From Deltaproteobacteria bacterium RIFOXYD12_FULL_56_24 (GTDB lineage: Bacteria > Desulfobacterota > Desulfobulbia > Desulfobulbales > Desulfurivibrionaceae): DNA of 64,000 nt. The stretch spans positions 62,001-126,000 of the forward strand of contig MGTD01000047.1 of the NCBI GenBank assembly GCA_001799285.1. Reading direction: 5' to 3'. Below are positions 16,399 to 25,613 of this stretch, piece after piece. The notes beneath the pieces were generated by a model. It was not told the origin of the DNA and made no database searches. It saw nothing but the letters and a program-made list of their open reading frames with translations. A program made the translations under genes and the position numbers. Each line of letters opens with the position of its first letter. Within the stretch, counting starts at the first letter, position 1.

Positions 16399-17808
16399 TC
16401 ATTCCTCAGAGCCATGTTCTCCCGGCAATGGTGGCTGTTCCGCCGCAGTCGCCATGCCGGTTGCGACTTCCCGGATGATTCCCATGCGCAGATAGATGGG
16501 CCGCACTTTCTCCCTGATCTGCGGGAGATGCCTCGCAAAAACCGCCGCCCCGACAAGGCAGCCAACGCCGCCAAGTAGCAGGGTATCACGCGGCCCGATA
16601 ATCCCGGCCATTGCGCCGGCGCCGAGACTTCCGAACGGTGCAACCCCGATAAAGGCCATGGTGAAAAAGCTCATTACCCGGCCACGTTTGTCCTCATCCA
16701 AAATCGTTTGCAGAACCGTGTTGCAGGAAGCGACCAAAGTCATGGCCCCAAAGCCTGCCAGGGCCAGGGCGGCCAGCGAAAGAATAAAATTACTGGACAG
16801 AGCAAAGGTGGCGACCCCAATCGCGAAAAGAACAGTCGCCCGCACAATCACCAGACCGAGTCCGCGAACGCTCTGGCGGGAAGCGAGATACAACGTGCCC
16901 ACCAGGGCGCCGCTGCCTGCGGCGGTCATGAGAAAGCCGAAGGTGTGCGCGCCGCCATGCAGGATTTCCTTGGCAAAAACGGGAACCAGCACTGCATAGG
17001 GCATCCCCATGAGGCTGACCAGCGCCAGCAGGAGTAAAATGCTTCTGATCGGACCAAAGTTATAGGCGTAGATAAAGCCTGCATACAGTTCCTGTCGCAG
17101 ATTACGCTTGGGAAGCGGGGCCTGGGGGGAAGCGGCGGGGTGAAGACGCATGGACGCAAGGGCCACAATGACCGCAAAATAGCTGAGGGCATTAAGGATA
17201 AAACAGATCCCTTCTCCCACAGAAACAACAAGCAACCCGGCGATGGCCGGGCCGATAAGCCGGGCGCCATTCACCAGAGAGGAATTTAAGGCAATCGCGT
17301 TTCCGAGGTCTTCGCGCTGTTCTACCATCTCGACAACAAAGGCCTGACGGATCGGGATGTCAAAGGCATTGACGACGCCCAAAATCAGGCTCAGCAAGAT
17401 AATATGCCAGACTTGTACAATCCCGGCTAGAACGACAACGGCAAGAAAAGCTGCTTGCAGCATGGCCAGGGACTGAGTGGCAAGCAGAAGACGCCTCCGA
17501 TCCCAGCGGTCGGCGAACACTCCAGCGACGGGGGAAATTAAGAAGGTCGGGATTTGACTGGTGAAGCCAACAACCCCCAACAGCATAGCCGAATCGGTGA
17601 TGCGGTAAACAAGCCAACTCATGGCAACGTGCTGCATCCAGGTGCCCACGAGGGACACGCCTTGCCCAGCAACAAAAAGGCGATAGTTCCGGGAACGGAG
17701 CGCGCGTAAAAGATGACGGATGGGGGCTCCATTTTTTTTGACCAAAATCAAAGCCTCTTGTTGGACACCACGAAGAAACTGAAGGCTGTCGTCAATAGTG
17801 GCCAGCAA
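16399..17808 (-). CDS. MFS transporter, MFS_3 (EntS-like exporter) type
   Basis: 469 residues with 10-12 membrane helices. The start of the conserved part, LRSRNYRLFVAGQGVSLVGTWMQHVAMSWLVYRIT, and the loop GVFADRWDRRRLLLATQS are typical of PF05977-type exporters related to enterobactin exporter EntS. IRQAFVVEMV and NSSLVNGARLIGPAIAG are further family marks. The substrate cannot be told. The start is uncertain: TTG at 17808 gives ~32 residues before the conserved region; an inner start near the LVKKNGAP stretch is possible. The gene lies 5 bp downstream of lpxK on the same strand. Confidence 0.85.
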   Translation of the reverse strand: MLATIDDSLQFLRGVQQEALILVKKNGAPIRHLLRALRSRNYRLFVAGQGVSLVGTWMQHVAMSWLVYRITDSAMLLGVVGFTSQIPTFLISPVAGVFADRWDRRRLLLATQSLAMLQAAFLAVVVLAGIVQVWHIILLSLILGVVNAFDIPIRQAFVVEMVEQREDLGNAIALNSSLVNGARLIGPAIAGLLVVSVGEGICFILNALSYFAVIVALASMRLHPAASPQAPLPKRNLRQELYAGFIYAYNFGPIRSILLLLALVSLMGMPYAVLVPVFAKEILHGGAHTFGFLMTAAGSGALVGTLYLASRQSVRGLGLVIVRATVLFAIGVATFALSSNFILSLAALALAGFGAMTLVASCNTVLQTILDEDKRGRVMSFFTMAFIGVAPFGSLGAGAMAGIIGPRDTLLLGGVGCLVGAAVFARHLPQIREKVRPIYLRMGIIREVATGMATAAEQPPLPGEHGSEE

Positions 17809-17813
17809 AACAT

Positions 17814-18872
17814 TTATGCCTCTGTCCCGATCCGTTCGGCAATAAATAGATCAAAGCCTTGGTTCATACGCAGTTCGATGGTCAGGGCCAGGATGGGAAA
17901 CTCCTCGAAAAACGGCCGGAGCTTGACAAAATCCTTTTCCGTAGTAAGGAGCGCCTTGGCTCCTTGGGCCAAGGCGGCGGCGACAAGGGCCGCAACATCC
18001 TGCGCCGTATATCCGTAATGATCCTTGAATTCCTTGAATCCAGCAAGAAAAAATCCCTCCTGGCGCAAGGTCTGGCGGAAGGAGTCCGGGTTGGCGATCC
18101 CGGCAAAGGCAAAGACGGGTATTTCCCGGGCTTCGGCAAAAGTACAGGCCTTGCCCTGCCTGCTGTGCCAAATCCCGGCAGGCAGATACTCCCCGGTAAA
18201 AACAGGGGTTTCAGGAAAGGCTTCCTGCAATCGCCGTTGAAAATCCTCCACCTTGGCCCGATTGCCGCGATCAACCCCGGTAATGACAAAGCCATGGGCC
18301 CGCCCCAGGGCGGAAAGCGGCTCCCTCAATTCACCGCCGGGGAAAACCCGGCCATTGCCGAGAAGCGTTCCGGCGCTGAACAAAACCAGATCAAGATCGC
18401 GGCTTACGGCAAGATGCTGAAAACCATCGTCCAAAACGATGCGATTCACCCCGAACTCCCGGATGGCATGCCTGGCGACCCGCGCTCTTTCAGGACCGGT
18501 CAGAACCGGAACCCCGGGCAGCGCCTCGGCCAGCATGAATGGCTCGTCCCCGGCCATCTCCGGCGAGAGCAGGACCTCGTTGCCGGCGGAAACGATATTC
18601 ACCGGGGCGGCGGCCTTTCCGCCATAACCTCGGCTGACAATGGCCGGGCGCAAGCCTCTGAGCAAAAGCAGCTTGGCCACATAGCGCACCATAGGCGTTT
18701 TGCCGGTGCCCCCCAAGGTGAGGTTGCCTACACTGATGACCGGCACTGAAAGCCTTTGGGTTTTGAGCAGAATATTTTTCCTGTAGAGAAAGGCGCGCAG
18801 TAACATAGCCAGACGGTATACCGGCGAAAAAATGCGCCCGACAAGAAACAGGAGAGAAAGCTGCGGCTTCAT
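17814..18872 (-). CDS. lpxK: Tetraacyldisaccharide 4'-kinase
   Basis: 352 residues. It phosphorylates the 4' position of the lipid A precursor at the inner membrane. It has an N-terminal membrane helix, the P-loop VGNLTLGGTGKTPMV (residues ~48-62), SRGYGGK, VLDDGFQHLAVSRDLDLVL and the C-terminal TTEKDFVKL. Its ATG overlaps the stop of waaA (ATGA), so translation is coupled. waaA-lpxK together finish Kdo2-lipid A. The MFS gene that follows is probably in the same transcript, though its link to LPS is not shown. Confidence 0.95.
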   Translation of the reverse strand: MKPQLSLLFLVGRIFSPVYRLAMLLRAFLYRKNILLKTQRLSVPVISVGNLTLGGTGKTPMVRYVAKLLLLRGLRPAIVSRGYGGKAAAPVNIVSAGNEVLLSPEMAGDEPFMLAEALPGVPVLTGPERARVARHAIREFGVNRIVLDDGFQHLAVSRDLDLVLFSAGTLLGNGRVFPGGELREPLSALGRAHGFVITGVDRGNRAKVEDFQRRLQEAFPETPVFTGEYLPAGIWHSRQGKACTFAEAREIPVFAFAGIANPDSFRQTLRQEGFFLAGFKEFKDHYGYTAQDVAALVAAALAQGAKALLTTEKDFVKLRPFFEEFPILALTIELRMNQGFDLFIAERIGTEA

Positions 18873-20176
18873 CCTCTCTTCTCCCGCGCCAGCACCCGGC
18901 GAATCAAGGCGAGATGCGCCTCGGCAACGCCGCGTCTGGCGGCAATCAGCCCCTGCCCCTGCCGCCCTGCCAGCTCCCGCTCCGCCGGCTCTGCCAAGAG
19001 GAGGGAAAGCCCGTCCCGGAGCTCCTCGGCATTGCGAACCTGCCTGGCCCCGCCCACCGCAAGAAGATCGCGGCTGATTTCGGCAAAATCCTCCATAAAC
19101 GGTCCGAACAATACCGGTTTGCCATGCACCGCGGGCTCAAGCGGGTTGTGGCCCCGCTGGGGCACCAGACTGCCGCCGACAAAGGCCACATCGCACAACG
19201 CGTATACCGAGGCCAATTCCCCCAGCGTATCGAGAATCAACACCGAGCCCTCCCCTGCGCTGCCTAAAGAACGGCGGAAGGCCAAAAGGCCAAAGCGGCC
19301 CGCCATGGCTGCCAGCTCACCTCCGCGCTCCACATTCCGCGGCGCCACAACCAGAAAAAGATTGGTAAGGGTTTGGGCAAGATTTTGAAAGGCGGCAAAA
19401 ATAATCTCTTCCTCTCCCCGGTGGGTGCTGCCAGCGACCCATACCAGGGCCTGGGCCGGGATCTGTAATGCAGCCCGGTCATGGTCCTTGCCTTTGCTTT
19501 CGGACAAGGCGGCATCGTATTTAAGATTACCCAAAACCACCAGTCGGGCTGGATCAACCCCGAGCTGCCGCAGGCTGGCGGCGTCCTGCTCCGTCTGCAT
19601 GGCCAGGGCTTGGAAGGAATTAAAAAGCGGCCTGAAGAACCAACGAAACCGGCGGTATCTGACCAGCGAACTTTCCGAGATCCGGCCATTGACCAAAAGG
19701 CAGGGGATATCGCGCCGATTCAGCTCCCCCAGGAAATTCGGCCAAAAATCGGTCTCCACCAGGACAAAGAGATCGGGCCTTGCCCAGGAAATCAGCCGCT
19801 TTACGCTCCAAAGCAGATCAAAGGGAAAGGGGAGGAAACAGTCGACCTGCTCGTCAAGAACAGAACGGGCAAATGACTCCCCAGCCTTGGTGGCCGAGGA
19901 AAAAAGGATGATCCCCAGGGGATAATTCCGCCGCAGCTCATACACCAGATTCCGGGCAGAGGCCACCTCGCCCACGGACAGGGCATGCACCCAGATGCGG
20001 GGCCTATCCGCACCGCCAGCGCCAACGGGACTTTGCCCAAGGGCGAAGCCCAACCGTTTGCCGGCGCGCTTGCGGTACTTGGGCGTCAGTATAACTTTGA
20101 CGAAAAGAAGCGGAGCGAATACAATCACCGCCACCGTCAAGAATAGATTGTAAAAAAAAGCCGGCAGCATATCCAT
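18869..20176 (-). CDS. waaA: 3-deoxy-D-manno-octulosonic acid (Kdo) transferase
   Basis: GT30 glycosyltransferase of 435 residues with an N-terminal membrane anchor. It transfers Kdo from CMP-Kdo to lipid IVA. Seen are the WVHALSVGEVASARNLVYEL region, FVLVETDFWPNFLGEL with the catalytic-type Glu, LLVNGRISESSLVRYRRF, and the C-terminal DVAFVGGSLVPQRGHNPLEP nucleotide-sugar site. The start codon is only 1 bp from the start of the divergent rsmE, so any promoter must lie inside rsmE. MLPAFF two codons later is an alternative start. Confidence 0.95.
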   Translation of the reverse strand: MDMLPAFFYNLFLTVAVIVFAPLLFVKVILTPKYRKRAGKRLGFALGQSPVGAGGADRPRIWVHALSVGEVASARNLVYELRRNYPLGIILFSSATKAGESFARSVLDEQVDCFLPFPFDLLWSVKRLISWARPDLFVLVETDFWPNFLGELNRRDIPCLLVNGRISESSLVRYRRFRWFFRPLFNSFQALAMQTEQDAASLRQLGVDPARLVVLGNLKYDAALSESKGKDHDRAALQIPAQALVWVAGSTHRGEEEIIFAAFQNLAQTLTNLFLVVAPRNVERGGELAAMAGRFGLLAFRRSLGSAGEGSVLILDTLGELASVYALCDVAFVGGSLVPQRGHNPLEPAVHGKPVLFGPFMEDFAEISRDLLAVGGARQVRNAEELRDGLSLLLAEPAERELAGRQGQGLIAARRGVAEAHLALIRRVLAREKRG

Positions 20177-20177
20177 T

Positions 20178-20915
20178 ATGAACCTGATTTTACTTCATCC
20201 AGAGGAACTGAGCGATCATCACGTCACCCTGACCGGACGCCGCGCCGAACACATCCGCAAGATCCTCCGCGGCGCAATCGGGGACAGCGTCCGGGTCGGC
20301 ATGCTGGGCGGCCTGCTCGGCTCCGGCTGCATCCGGGAGATGACCGGCGACCGCATCGTCCTTCAGGTGCAGCTCACCAGCGAGCCGCCACCCTTTCCCC
20401 CCACCGACCTGATCCTGGCCGTGCCCCGGCCGATCATGTTGAAACGGGTTCTGGCCCAAGCGGCCTCCCTGGGGGTGAGCCGGATATTTCTGCTCAACGC
20501 CAACCGGGTGGAAAAAAGTTTTTTCAGCTCCACCCTCATCCAGAACAACGCCTTTACGGAACCGCTGCTCCTTGGCCTTGAACAGGCCATTGACACCAGA
20601 CTGCCGGAGATCTCCGTCCATCCCCGCTTCCGGCCCTTTGTGGAAGACTTTCTCCCCGAGTTGCTGGCCGATTGCCCGATCCGGCTTCTTGCCCATCCGG
20701 AAGGCGAGCGAAGCATGGCTAAGGCCGCTCAAGGCCTGCATAACCAACGAGCCGTCCTGGCCATCGGCCCGGAGGGAGGCTGGGTTGATTTTGAGGTGCA
20801 ACGCTTCAAGGAGCAAGGCTTCACGCCATTCAGTCTCGGCCCCCGTATTCTCCGGGTCGATACTGCGGTTCCGGCTCTGCTGGCGCAACTCAGCTTGCTG
20901 CGGCAGATTACCTAA
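20178..20915 (+). CDS. rsmE: 16S rRNA (uracil(1498)-N(3))-methyltransferase
   Basis: SPOUT-class methyltransferase of 245 residues that methylates U1498 of 16S rRNA. An N-terminal PUA-like domain contains HVTLTGRRAEHIRKILR. The C-terminal knot region has VLAIGPEGGWVDFEV and LGPRILRVDTAVPALLAQL, the RsmE signature. The VPRPIMLKRVLAQAASLGV segment is also typical. It faces away from waaA, with the two start codons 1 bp apart, and converges on murJ with a 12-bp gap. Confidence 0.95.
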   Translation: MNLILLHPEELSDHHVTLTGRRAEHIRKILRGAIGDSVRVGMLGGLLGSGCIREMTGDRIVLQVQLTSEPPPFPPTDLILAVPRPIMLKRVLAQAASLGVSRIFLLNANRVEKSFFSSTLIQNNAFTEPLLLGLEQAIDTRLPEISVHPRFRPFVEDFLPELLADCPIRLLAHPEGERSMAKAAQGLHNQRAVLAIGPEGGWVDFEVQRFKEQGFTPFSLGPRILRVDTAVPALLAQLSLLRQIT

Positions 20916-20927
20916 AGCCCCAAGCCC

Positions 20928-22523
20928 TCATCCTCCCCAGCCAAAACGCTGGCGGACCCGCGCCACCAGCATGGTCAACTCCTTGAACCCCAAGGCATAA
21001 AGCGTAATCCCGTAGACCGCCCCCCCTGTCGCAACAGCCACGGCGAGCGCCACAATGCTTCCCGCAAAACCGGCCTGGGCTGAAGGGGCAAGAGCCTGCA
21101 CTCCGGCCAGCCAGAGGGCCATGGTCAGCGAAGCGCAAAGAACCTTGGCCAACCCGGCAAAAAGATAGCGCAGGGAATACCCGGCGAGTTTGCGATACAA
21201 TACCGTGCTCAGAAAAAGAAAATTCAGGATCATGGCGCAGGAGATGGACAGGGCCAGAGCCTTGTGCTGCAAAAGATCAATGGTGAGCCAGACCAGGAGC
21301 ACGTTGCCCGCCATGGTCAGAAAACTGCCCGCCACCGGATATCTGGTTTCATCCAGGGCGTAAAACACCGGGACCATTATCTTGACCGAGGAATAGGCAA
21401 AAAGCCCCACGGCATAACAGGCCAAAGCCTCAGCGGTTCTCACGGTATCCAGGCTGTCGAAGCTGCCGTGCTGGAAAATGACCCTGGTGATGGGTTCACC
21501 CAGCAGGATCAACCCCAGCGAAGCGGGAATGGTCAGGGAGAAGGCCAGGGTGAGCGAGGAGACATAGGTTTCCCGCAGGCGACCCATATCCTTGAGCGCG
21601 GCATATCTGGCGATCACCGGCAGGGTGGCGGTGGAGAGAGCCACCCCGAAAAGCCCCACCGGCAGCCAGAACAGACGAAAGGCATAACTGAGCCAGGAAA
21701 GGCTGCCTTCGGCCAGGGAGGAGGCAAAATAAGTGTTGATCAGCACATTTATCTGCAGAGGTGCCAGGCCGATCACCGCCGGGGCCATGAGTTTCAGGAT
21801 GCGGCGCAGGCCGGGATGACGGAGGTCAAGCTGGGGCGCAAAAACGAAGCCGGCTCGAAACAGGGCGGGCAATTGGCAGGCAAACTGGAGCATCCCCCCG
21901 ATCAGAGTGCCGATGGCCATGCCCACGATGGGCGGCTGACCAAACCGGGGCATGAGCAGGGCAAACCCTACCCCACCAATGATCGAACCGAGATTAAAAA
22001 AACCCGAAGCCATAGCGGGAACAAAAAAACGGCCCCTGGTGTTCAAAATACCCATCACTACTGCGGACAGGGAAATAAAAATAAGAAAGGGAAACATGAT
22101 CATCGAAAGAAGAGCGGTAAGCGCGACTTTCCCGGAAATCAGCTCAAACTCGGCCTCAACCATAAAAGCAACGATCTGTTCAGAAAAAAACACGCCCAAC
22201 AGGGTAAGGCAACTGAGCAGAATCCCGATGAAAACCAGAACATTGCTCGCCAGAGCCCAGGTCGCTTTTTCTCCCTTGTTCGTTTCATAATCGGAAAAAA
22301 CCGCGACAAAGGCGGCGCTCAAGGCGCCTTCACCAAAAAGATCCCGCAACAGATTGGGGATCCGGAAGGCCACCACAAAGGCGTCGAAGGCAAAGCCTGC
22401 CCCGAAAAACGCGGCAAAAACCTGCTCCCGAACCAGCCCCAAGACACGGCTGCACATCACCGCCACCCCGACCGTTCCGGCGGATCTGGCTATTTTCCCT
22501 GTATCCTGTGCAGGTTTTTCCAT
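20928..22523 (-). CDS. murJ: Lipid II flippase MurJ
   Basis: 531 residues with 14 predicted membrane helices. It moves lipid II across the inner membrane for peptidoglycan synthesis. Family motifs are the N-terminal SRVLGLVREQVFAAFFGAG, DAFVVAFRIPNLLRDLFGEGALSAAFVAVFSDY and the middle NVLINTYFASSLAEGSLSWLSYAFRLFWLPVGLFG. Upstream there is a fragment of a dispersed repeat. The conserved arginines in the first helices and after RIPNLLR are present. Confidence 0.96.
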   Translation of the reverse strand: MEKPAQDTGKIARSAGTVGVAVMCSRVLGLVREQVFAAFFGAGFAFDAFVVAFRIPNLLRDLFGEGALSAAFVAVFSDYETNKGEKATWALASNVLVFIGILLSCLTLLGVFFSEQIVAFMVEAEFELISGKVALTALLSMIMFPFLIFISLSAVVMGILNTRGRFFVPAMASGFFNLGSIIGGVGFALLMPRFGQPPIVGMAIGTLIGGMLQFACQLPALFRAGFVFAPQLDLRHPGLRRILKLMAPAVIGLAPLQINVLINTYFASSLAEGSLSWLSYAFRLFWLPVGLFGVALSTATLPVIARYAALKDMGRLRETYVSSLTLAFSLTIPASLGLILLGEPITRVIFQHGSFDSLDTVRTAEALACYAVGLFAYSSVKIMVPVFYALDETRYPVAGSFLTMAGNVLLVWLTIDLLQHKALALSISCAMILNFLFLSTVLYRKLAGYSLRYLFAGLAKVLCASLTMALWLAGVQALAPSAQAGFAGSIVALAVAVATGGAVYGITLYALGFKELTMLVARVRQRFGWGG

Positions 22524-22545
22524 TAAAAATCACCAGAAAACTAAT

Positions 22546-22569
22546 GATGTGGTGCTGCTGAACAGTTAC
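22546..22569. repeat. Single end of the dispersed inverted-repeat element
   Basis: GATGTGGTGCTGCTGAACAGTTAC is almost identical to the right end of the element at 48658-48681 (one mismatch), but no matching left end is seen nearby. It looks like a truncated copy, or an element whose other end was lost. It lies just upstream of murJ. Confidence 0.6.
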
Positions 22570-22619
22570 CAAAATAGCAGGTTGCCGGACAGAAGACAAC
22601 AAGCATTCCGATTAGCTGC

Positions 22620-22649
22620 TTGACTTCATTGGCTTTTTCTTACTACTAT
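22620..22649 (+). promoter_or_regulatory. Sigma-70-type promoter for the mogA-like gene
   Basis: TTGACT (22620-22625), an 18-bp spacer and TACTAT (22644-22649), five of six consensus bases each. It gives a leader of about 30 nt to the start at 22686, which has an AAGGAGA ribosome site. Confidence 0.6.
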
Positions 22650-22685
22650 GCTGACTGATTTCACTTACCTTTAAGGAGACAGCGC

Positions 22686-23180
22686 ATGACCACATACACC
22701 GGCGGCATACTGACCATCAGCGACAAGGGCTCCCGCGGAGAGCGGGAAGACACTAGTGGCCCGCAATTGCAAGCGATACTCAGCGAACAGGGATTTTCCG
22801 TGGTGGCCTATAAAATAGTCCCGGATGAGATCGCCATAATCCGGGAAACCATTCGGGCTTGGGCGGATGAAGAAAAAATTGATCTGATTCTCAGCACCGG
22901 CGGCACCGGCGTTTCCCCCAGCGATCTGACCCCCGAGGCGACCAGGCCGATTCTTGATCGGGAAATTCCAGGCATCGGCGAAGCCATGCGGCAAGCCAGC
23001 CTGCAAAAAACCCCCAATGCCATTCTTTCCCGAGGCATCGCCGGGATCAGAAAAAACAGCCTGATCATCAACCTTCCGGGCAGCAAAAAGGCGGCCAGGG
23101 AAAACCTGGAGGCCGTGCTCCCCGCCTTAGCGCATGCCATTTACAAGATCAAAGGCGGCAGCAAAGACTGCGGGAGCTGA
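22686..23180 (+). CDS. MogA/MoaB-family molybdenum cofactor biosynthesis protein
   Basis: 164 residues of the MoCF-binding fold. It probably adenylates molybdopterin before metal insertion. Marks are GGILTISDKGSRGEREDTSGPQL at the start, LSTGGTGVSPSDLTPEAT around residues 70-87 and the AILSRGIAGIRKNSLIINLPGSKKA end. The GTGxSPxDxTPEAT motif is shared by MogA and MoaB, and the size fits either. The partner MoeA is not in the window. It is monocistronic, facing the convergent purM. Confidence 0.88.
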   Translation: MTTYTGGILTISDKGSRGEREDTSGPQLQAILSEQGFSVVAYKIVPDEIAIIRETIRAWADEEKIDLILSTGGTGVSPSDLTPEATRPILDREIPGIGEAMRQASLQKTPNAILSRGIAGIRKNSLIINLPGSKKAARENLEAVLPALAHAIYKIKGGSKDCGS

Positions 23181-23189
23181 ATCTGCCGC

Positions 23190-23222
23190 AAAAAAAAGGC
23201 CCACAGGGGAAACCCGTGAGCC
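23190..23222 (-). terminator. Terminator of purM
   Basis: On the minus strand GGCTCACGGG, a short TTTC loop and CCTGTGGGCC form an imperfect stem followed by TTTTTTTT. It lies just after the purM stop and also separates it from the convergent mogA-like gene. Confidence 0.75.
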
Positions 23223-23249
23223 TGGCAACAAAAGCTATAAACAAACGAC

Positions 23250-24308
23250 TCAGCCGCAATCAACCTCGACGGCCATGGTATCACTTTTCTTCATGGCGTC
23301 AATCTCCCCGATCAAATAGGGGGTTTCGCCCAGGGCTATCAGTTGCTGCATGCAGTCATCCACCTGTTTGGCATCGACCACCACAACCATGCCGATTCCG
23401 CAATTGAAGGTACGGCACATCTCAAAGCCGGAGACTTTTCCGTTTTCCTGCAGAAAATCAAAGATCGGAAGAACATCCCAGCCACTCTTGTTAATCACCG
23501 CCTTGCAACCATTGGGCAAAACCCGCGGGATATTGTCAATAATGCCGCCGCCGGTTATGTGAACCAACCCTTTCACCTTAAACTTTTTCACCAGATTCAG
23601 CAAAGGCTCGGTGTAGATTCTGGTCGGCCGCAACAATTCTTCGCCAAGGGTACAGCCGAACTCGTCGATCCGGTCATTAACGCTGAGGCCCATCTCTTCA
23701 AAACAGATTTTGCGCACCAGAGAAAAGCCGTTGCTGTGTACCCCACTTGAGGCAAGGCCGATCAATTTATCACCAACGCTGATCTCGGAGCCGTCAATCA
23801 TCTTATCACGTTCACAGATTCCGACCACGAAGCCGGCAATGTCATAATCCCCGGCCTGATACATTCCGGGCATCTCCGCTGTTTCTCCGCCGATCAGGGA
23901 GCATTTGGCAATCTCGCAGCCCTTGGCAATCCCTTTGACCACATCGGTGGCAACCGCGAGATCGAGGCCGCCGGTGGCGAAATAATCAAGAAAGAAAAGA
24001 GGATGCGCGCCGCAGACAATGATGTCGTTCACGCACATGGCCACCAGATCGATGCCGATAGTATCATGCTTGTTGCACATTTCCGCAATCTTCAGCTTGG
24101 TGCCGACCCCATCGGTTGACGACACCAGAACCGGGTCTTGAAACTTGCCGCTGCCCAAGGCGAAAAGCCCGCCAAACCCCCCGATGCCGGTAAGCACGCC
24201 GGGGCGGAAAGTAGAGGCGACAATCGGCTTGATTGCATCAATAAAGGCATTGCCCTTATCGATATCAACTCCTGCTTGTGCGTAACGAGAACTTTCTTTC
24301 ATAGTCAT
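23250..24308 (-). CDS. purM: Phosphoribosylformylglycinamidine cyclo-ligase (AIR synthetase)
   Basis: About 352 residues. It closes the imidazole ring in purine synthesis using ATP. The N-terminal SSRYAQAGVDIDKGNAFID, then LVSSTDGVGTKLKIA, the ALCVNDIIVCGAxPLFFLDYF-type segment and LIGGETAEMPGMY are all characteristic. The start at 24308 (ATGACTATGAAAGAAAG) was chosen because homology begins there; the frame is open slightly further with a TTG. No other purine gene is adjacent. Confidence 0.96.
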   Translation of the reverse strand: MTMKESSRYAQAGVDIDKGNAFIDAIKPIVASTFRPGVLTGIGGFGGLFALGSGKFQDPVLVSSTDGVGTKLKIAEMCNKHDTIGIDLVAMCVNDIIVCGAHPLFFLDYFATGGLDLAVATDVVKGIAKGCEIAKCSLIGGETAEMPGMYQAGDYDIAGFVVGICERDKMIDGSEISVGDKLIGLASSGVHSNGFSLVRKICFEEMGLSVNDRIDEFGCTLGEELLRPTRIYTEPLLNLVKKFKVKGLVHITGGGIIDNIPRVLPNGCKAVINKSGWDVLPIFDFLQENGKVSGFEMCRTFNCGIGMVVVVDAKQVDDCMQQLIALGETPYLIGEIDAMKKSDTMAVEVDCG

Positions 24309-24868
24309 AATCGCTTTCAATAACCCCAAATTCTTAAACTTTTAAAAATCTTATAAAAAAAAGAAGCATCGGACGAAAACTCCGCATGCTACGTTCGTGT
24401 CCCTGATTTTCATTTTTTTTGCGAGAACATCTTTAATTGCCAGACCCGTAAAAGTCAATCAATTTTCCGGTAACCCGTTGAGAACACGATAATTGCGCAA
24501 GGGTACAAGGATAAGCGTATTCATCCTGGGAACCCCATCGCCCTAGCCCAAAGTGTACTCTGTTCAGCCTGATAAACTCAAGAGCATTTCAACCTTACCA
24601 CACGAATTGCCCGGAACTGCCCAAAGTCAAAGAGCGATTGCCACGATAAATCACTTGCGCGGTTGACCTCCTTCGTATTGTGCATTATTCTCTAAAGCTG
24701 AAGTTTTTAATGAAATACCGCGTTTCCTTGTTGTGTTCCGGCTGCTTCTTGGCGTGTGCTTTTTCATCGTAACATTTAAAAAAACACATCCCCAGATTCA
24801 CGAACCGACAAACCGGAAAATCCCCTCTCTTTGACACCAGAGGCCATGCGCCTACGGAGGATATCACC
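24309..24868. other. Intergenic region between purM and the zinc-ribbon gene
   Basis: 560 bp separate two divergent genes. A small hairpin AGCATcGGA/TCCgcATGCT lies at 24364-24390 and a T-run at 24413-24420. Short open frames here show no homology that I recognise and have no ribosome sites. No clear promoter pair was found. Confidence 0.5.
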
Positions 24869-25522
24869 TTGGATATTGAACGATGCATCAGGCTTGCCAA
24901 CGAAGAACATTACTGCCCCTATTGCAAGGAGAGACTTTCCTGCTGCGAGGCCCCGCCATTTCATATCGGCGATGGTCTGGGATGGGGAACGGATATCCTG
25001 TTCATCTGCCTCAACAACGATTGCTCCCTGTTTGCTAAAAGCTGGGAACAATTCGAGGAACGCTATGGCCACAAGGCTTCCTGCCGCTACATGCTGCTGC
25101 CGGGAGAGGAAAAAGGCATGACCATGATGGTAGGCGGGGCCGATGCCTTTACCGGCTCAGTGATTGATGTTGCGGCCATCAAAAAACAAAACGAACGCCA
25201 CAGTAAAGAAAAAATACACACCCAGGACCTGGAAAAATGTGTGGCGGAGAACAACCTTACCCCGGCTCTCACCCTTGTCCTTGACAACTGTGCGGACCTG
25301 GCTACGCGCAAACGGGCCTGTGAACTCCTGATCGACCTGAACAATCTTGACTGCATAGATCCGATCCGCAACCACAAGTTCATCCACGGCGAGATCGAGA
25401 TGCAGGCCAGCCTGGCCATAAAACAGCTCCTGGAAAAAAACCACCGGATGGAATGCCCCTACTGTATGGAGATCATCAAGTCCCATGCCAAAATGTGCAA
25501 GCATTGCAGCAAAGAGATATAA
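24869..25522 (+). CDS. Zinc-ribbon protein of unknown function
   Basis: 217 residues, cytoplasmic by composition. The N-terminus has YCPYCKERLSCCE (residues ~15-27) with more cysteines downstream (CLNNDC, a two-Cys knuckle). The middle is a helical region with repeat-like helices (CADLATRKRACELLIDL, EMQASLAIKQLLEK). The C-terminus carries a second zinc ribbon, CPYCMEIIKSHAKMCKHC. The start is TTG at 24869, chosen because GGAGG stands 8 nt before it and the zinc site follows closely. I do not recognise a named family. It is next to tRNA-His but shows no functional link. Confidence 0.7.
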   Translation: MDIERCIRLANEEHYCPYCKERLSCCEAPPFHIGDGLGWGTDILFICLNNDCSLFAKSWEQFEERYGHKASCRYMLLPGEEKGMTMMVGGADAFTGSVIDVAAIKKQNERHSKEKIHTQDLEKCVAENNLTPALTLVLDNCADLATRKRACELLIDLNNLDCIDPIRNHKFIHGEIEMQASLAIKQLLEKNHRMECPYCMEIIKSHAKMCKHCSKEI

Positions 25523-25547
25523 GCCTCCTTATTGCCTGAGTTTGCCC

Positions 25548-25576
25548 TTGCGAAACAGCAACCGATTGATTATATA
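25548..25576 (+). promoter_or_regulatory. Sigma-70-type promoter of tRNA-His
   Basis: TTGCGA (25548-25553), a 17-bp spacer and TATATA (25571-25576). Transcription would begin near 25583, about 30 nt before the mature tRNA. Confidence 0.65.
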
Positions 25577-25613
25577 AGGGGGCGTTGGTTTCGGGGATGA
25601 TATCCCCCAATAT

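Noticed and set aside
21264-22526. 420-codon plus-strand frame opposite murJ
   Set aside because: Antisense shadow of murJ with a very Gly/His/Gln-rich product; not a plausible protein.
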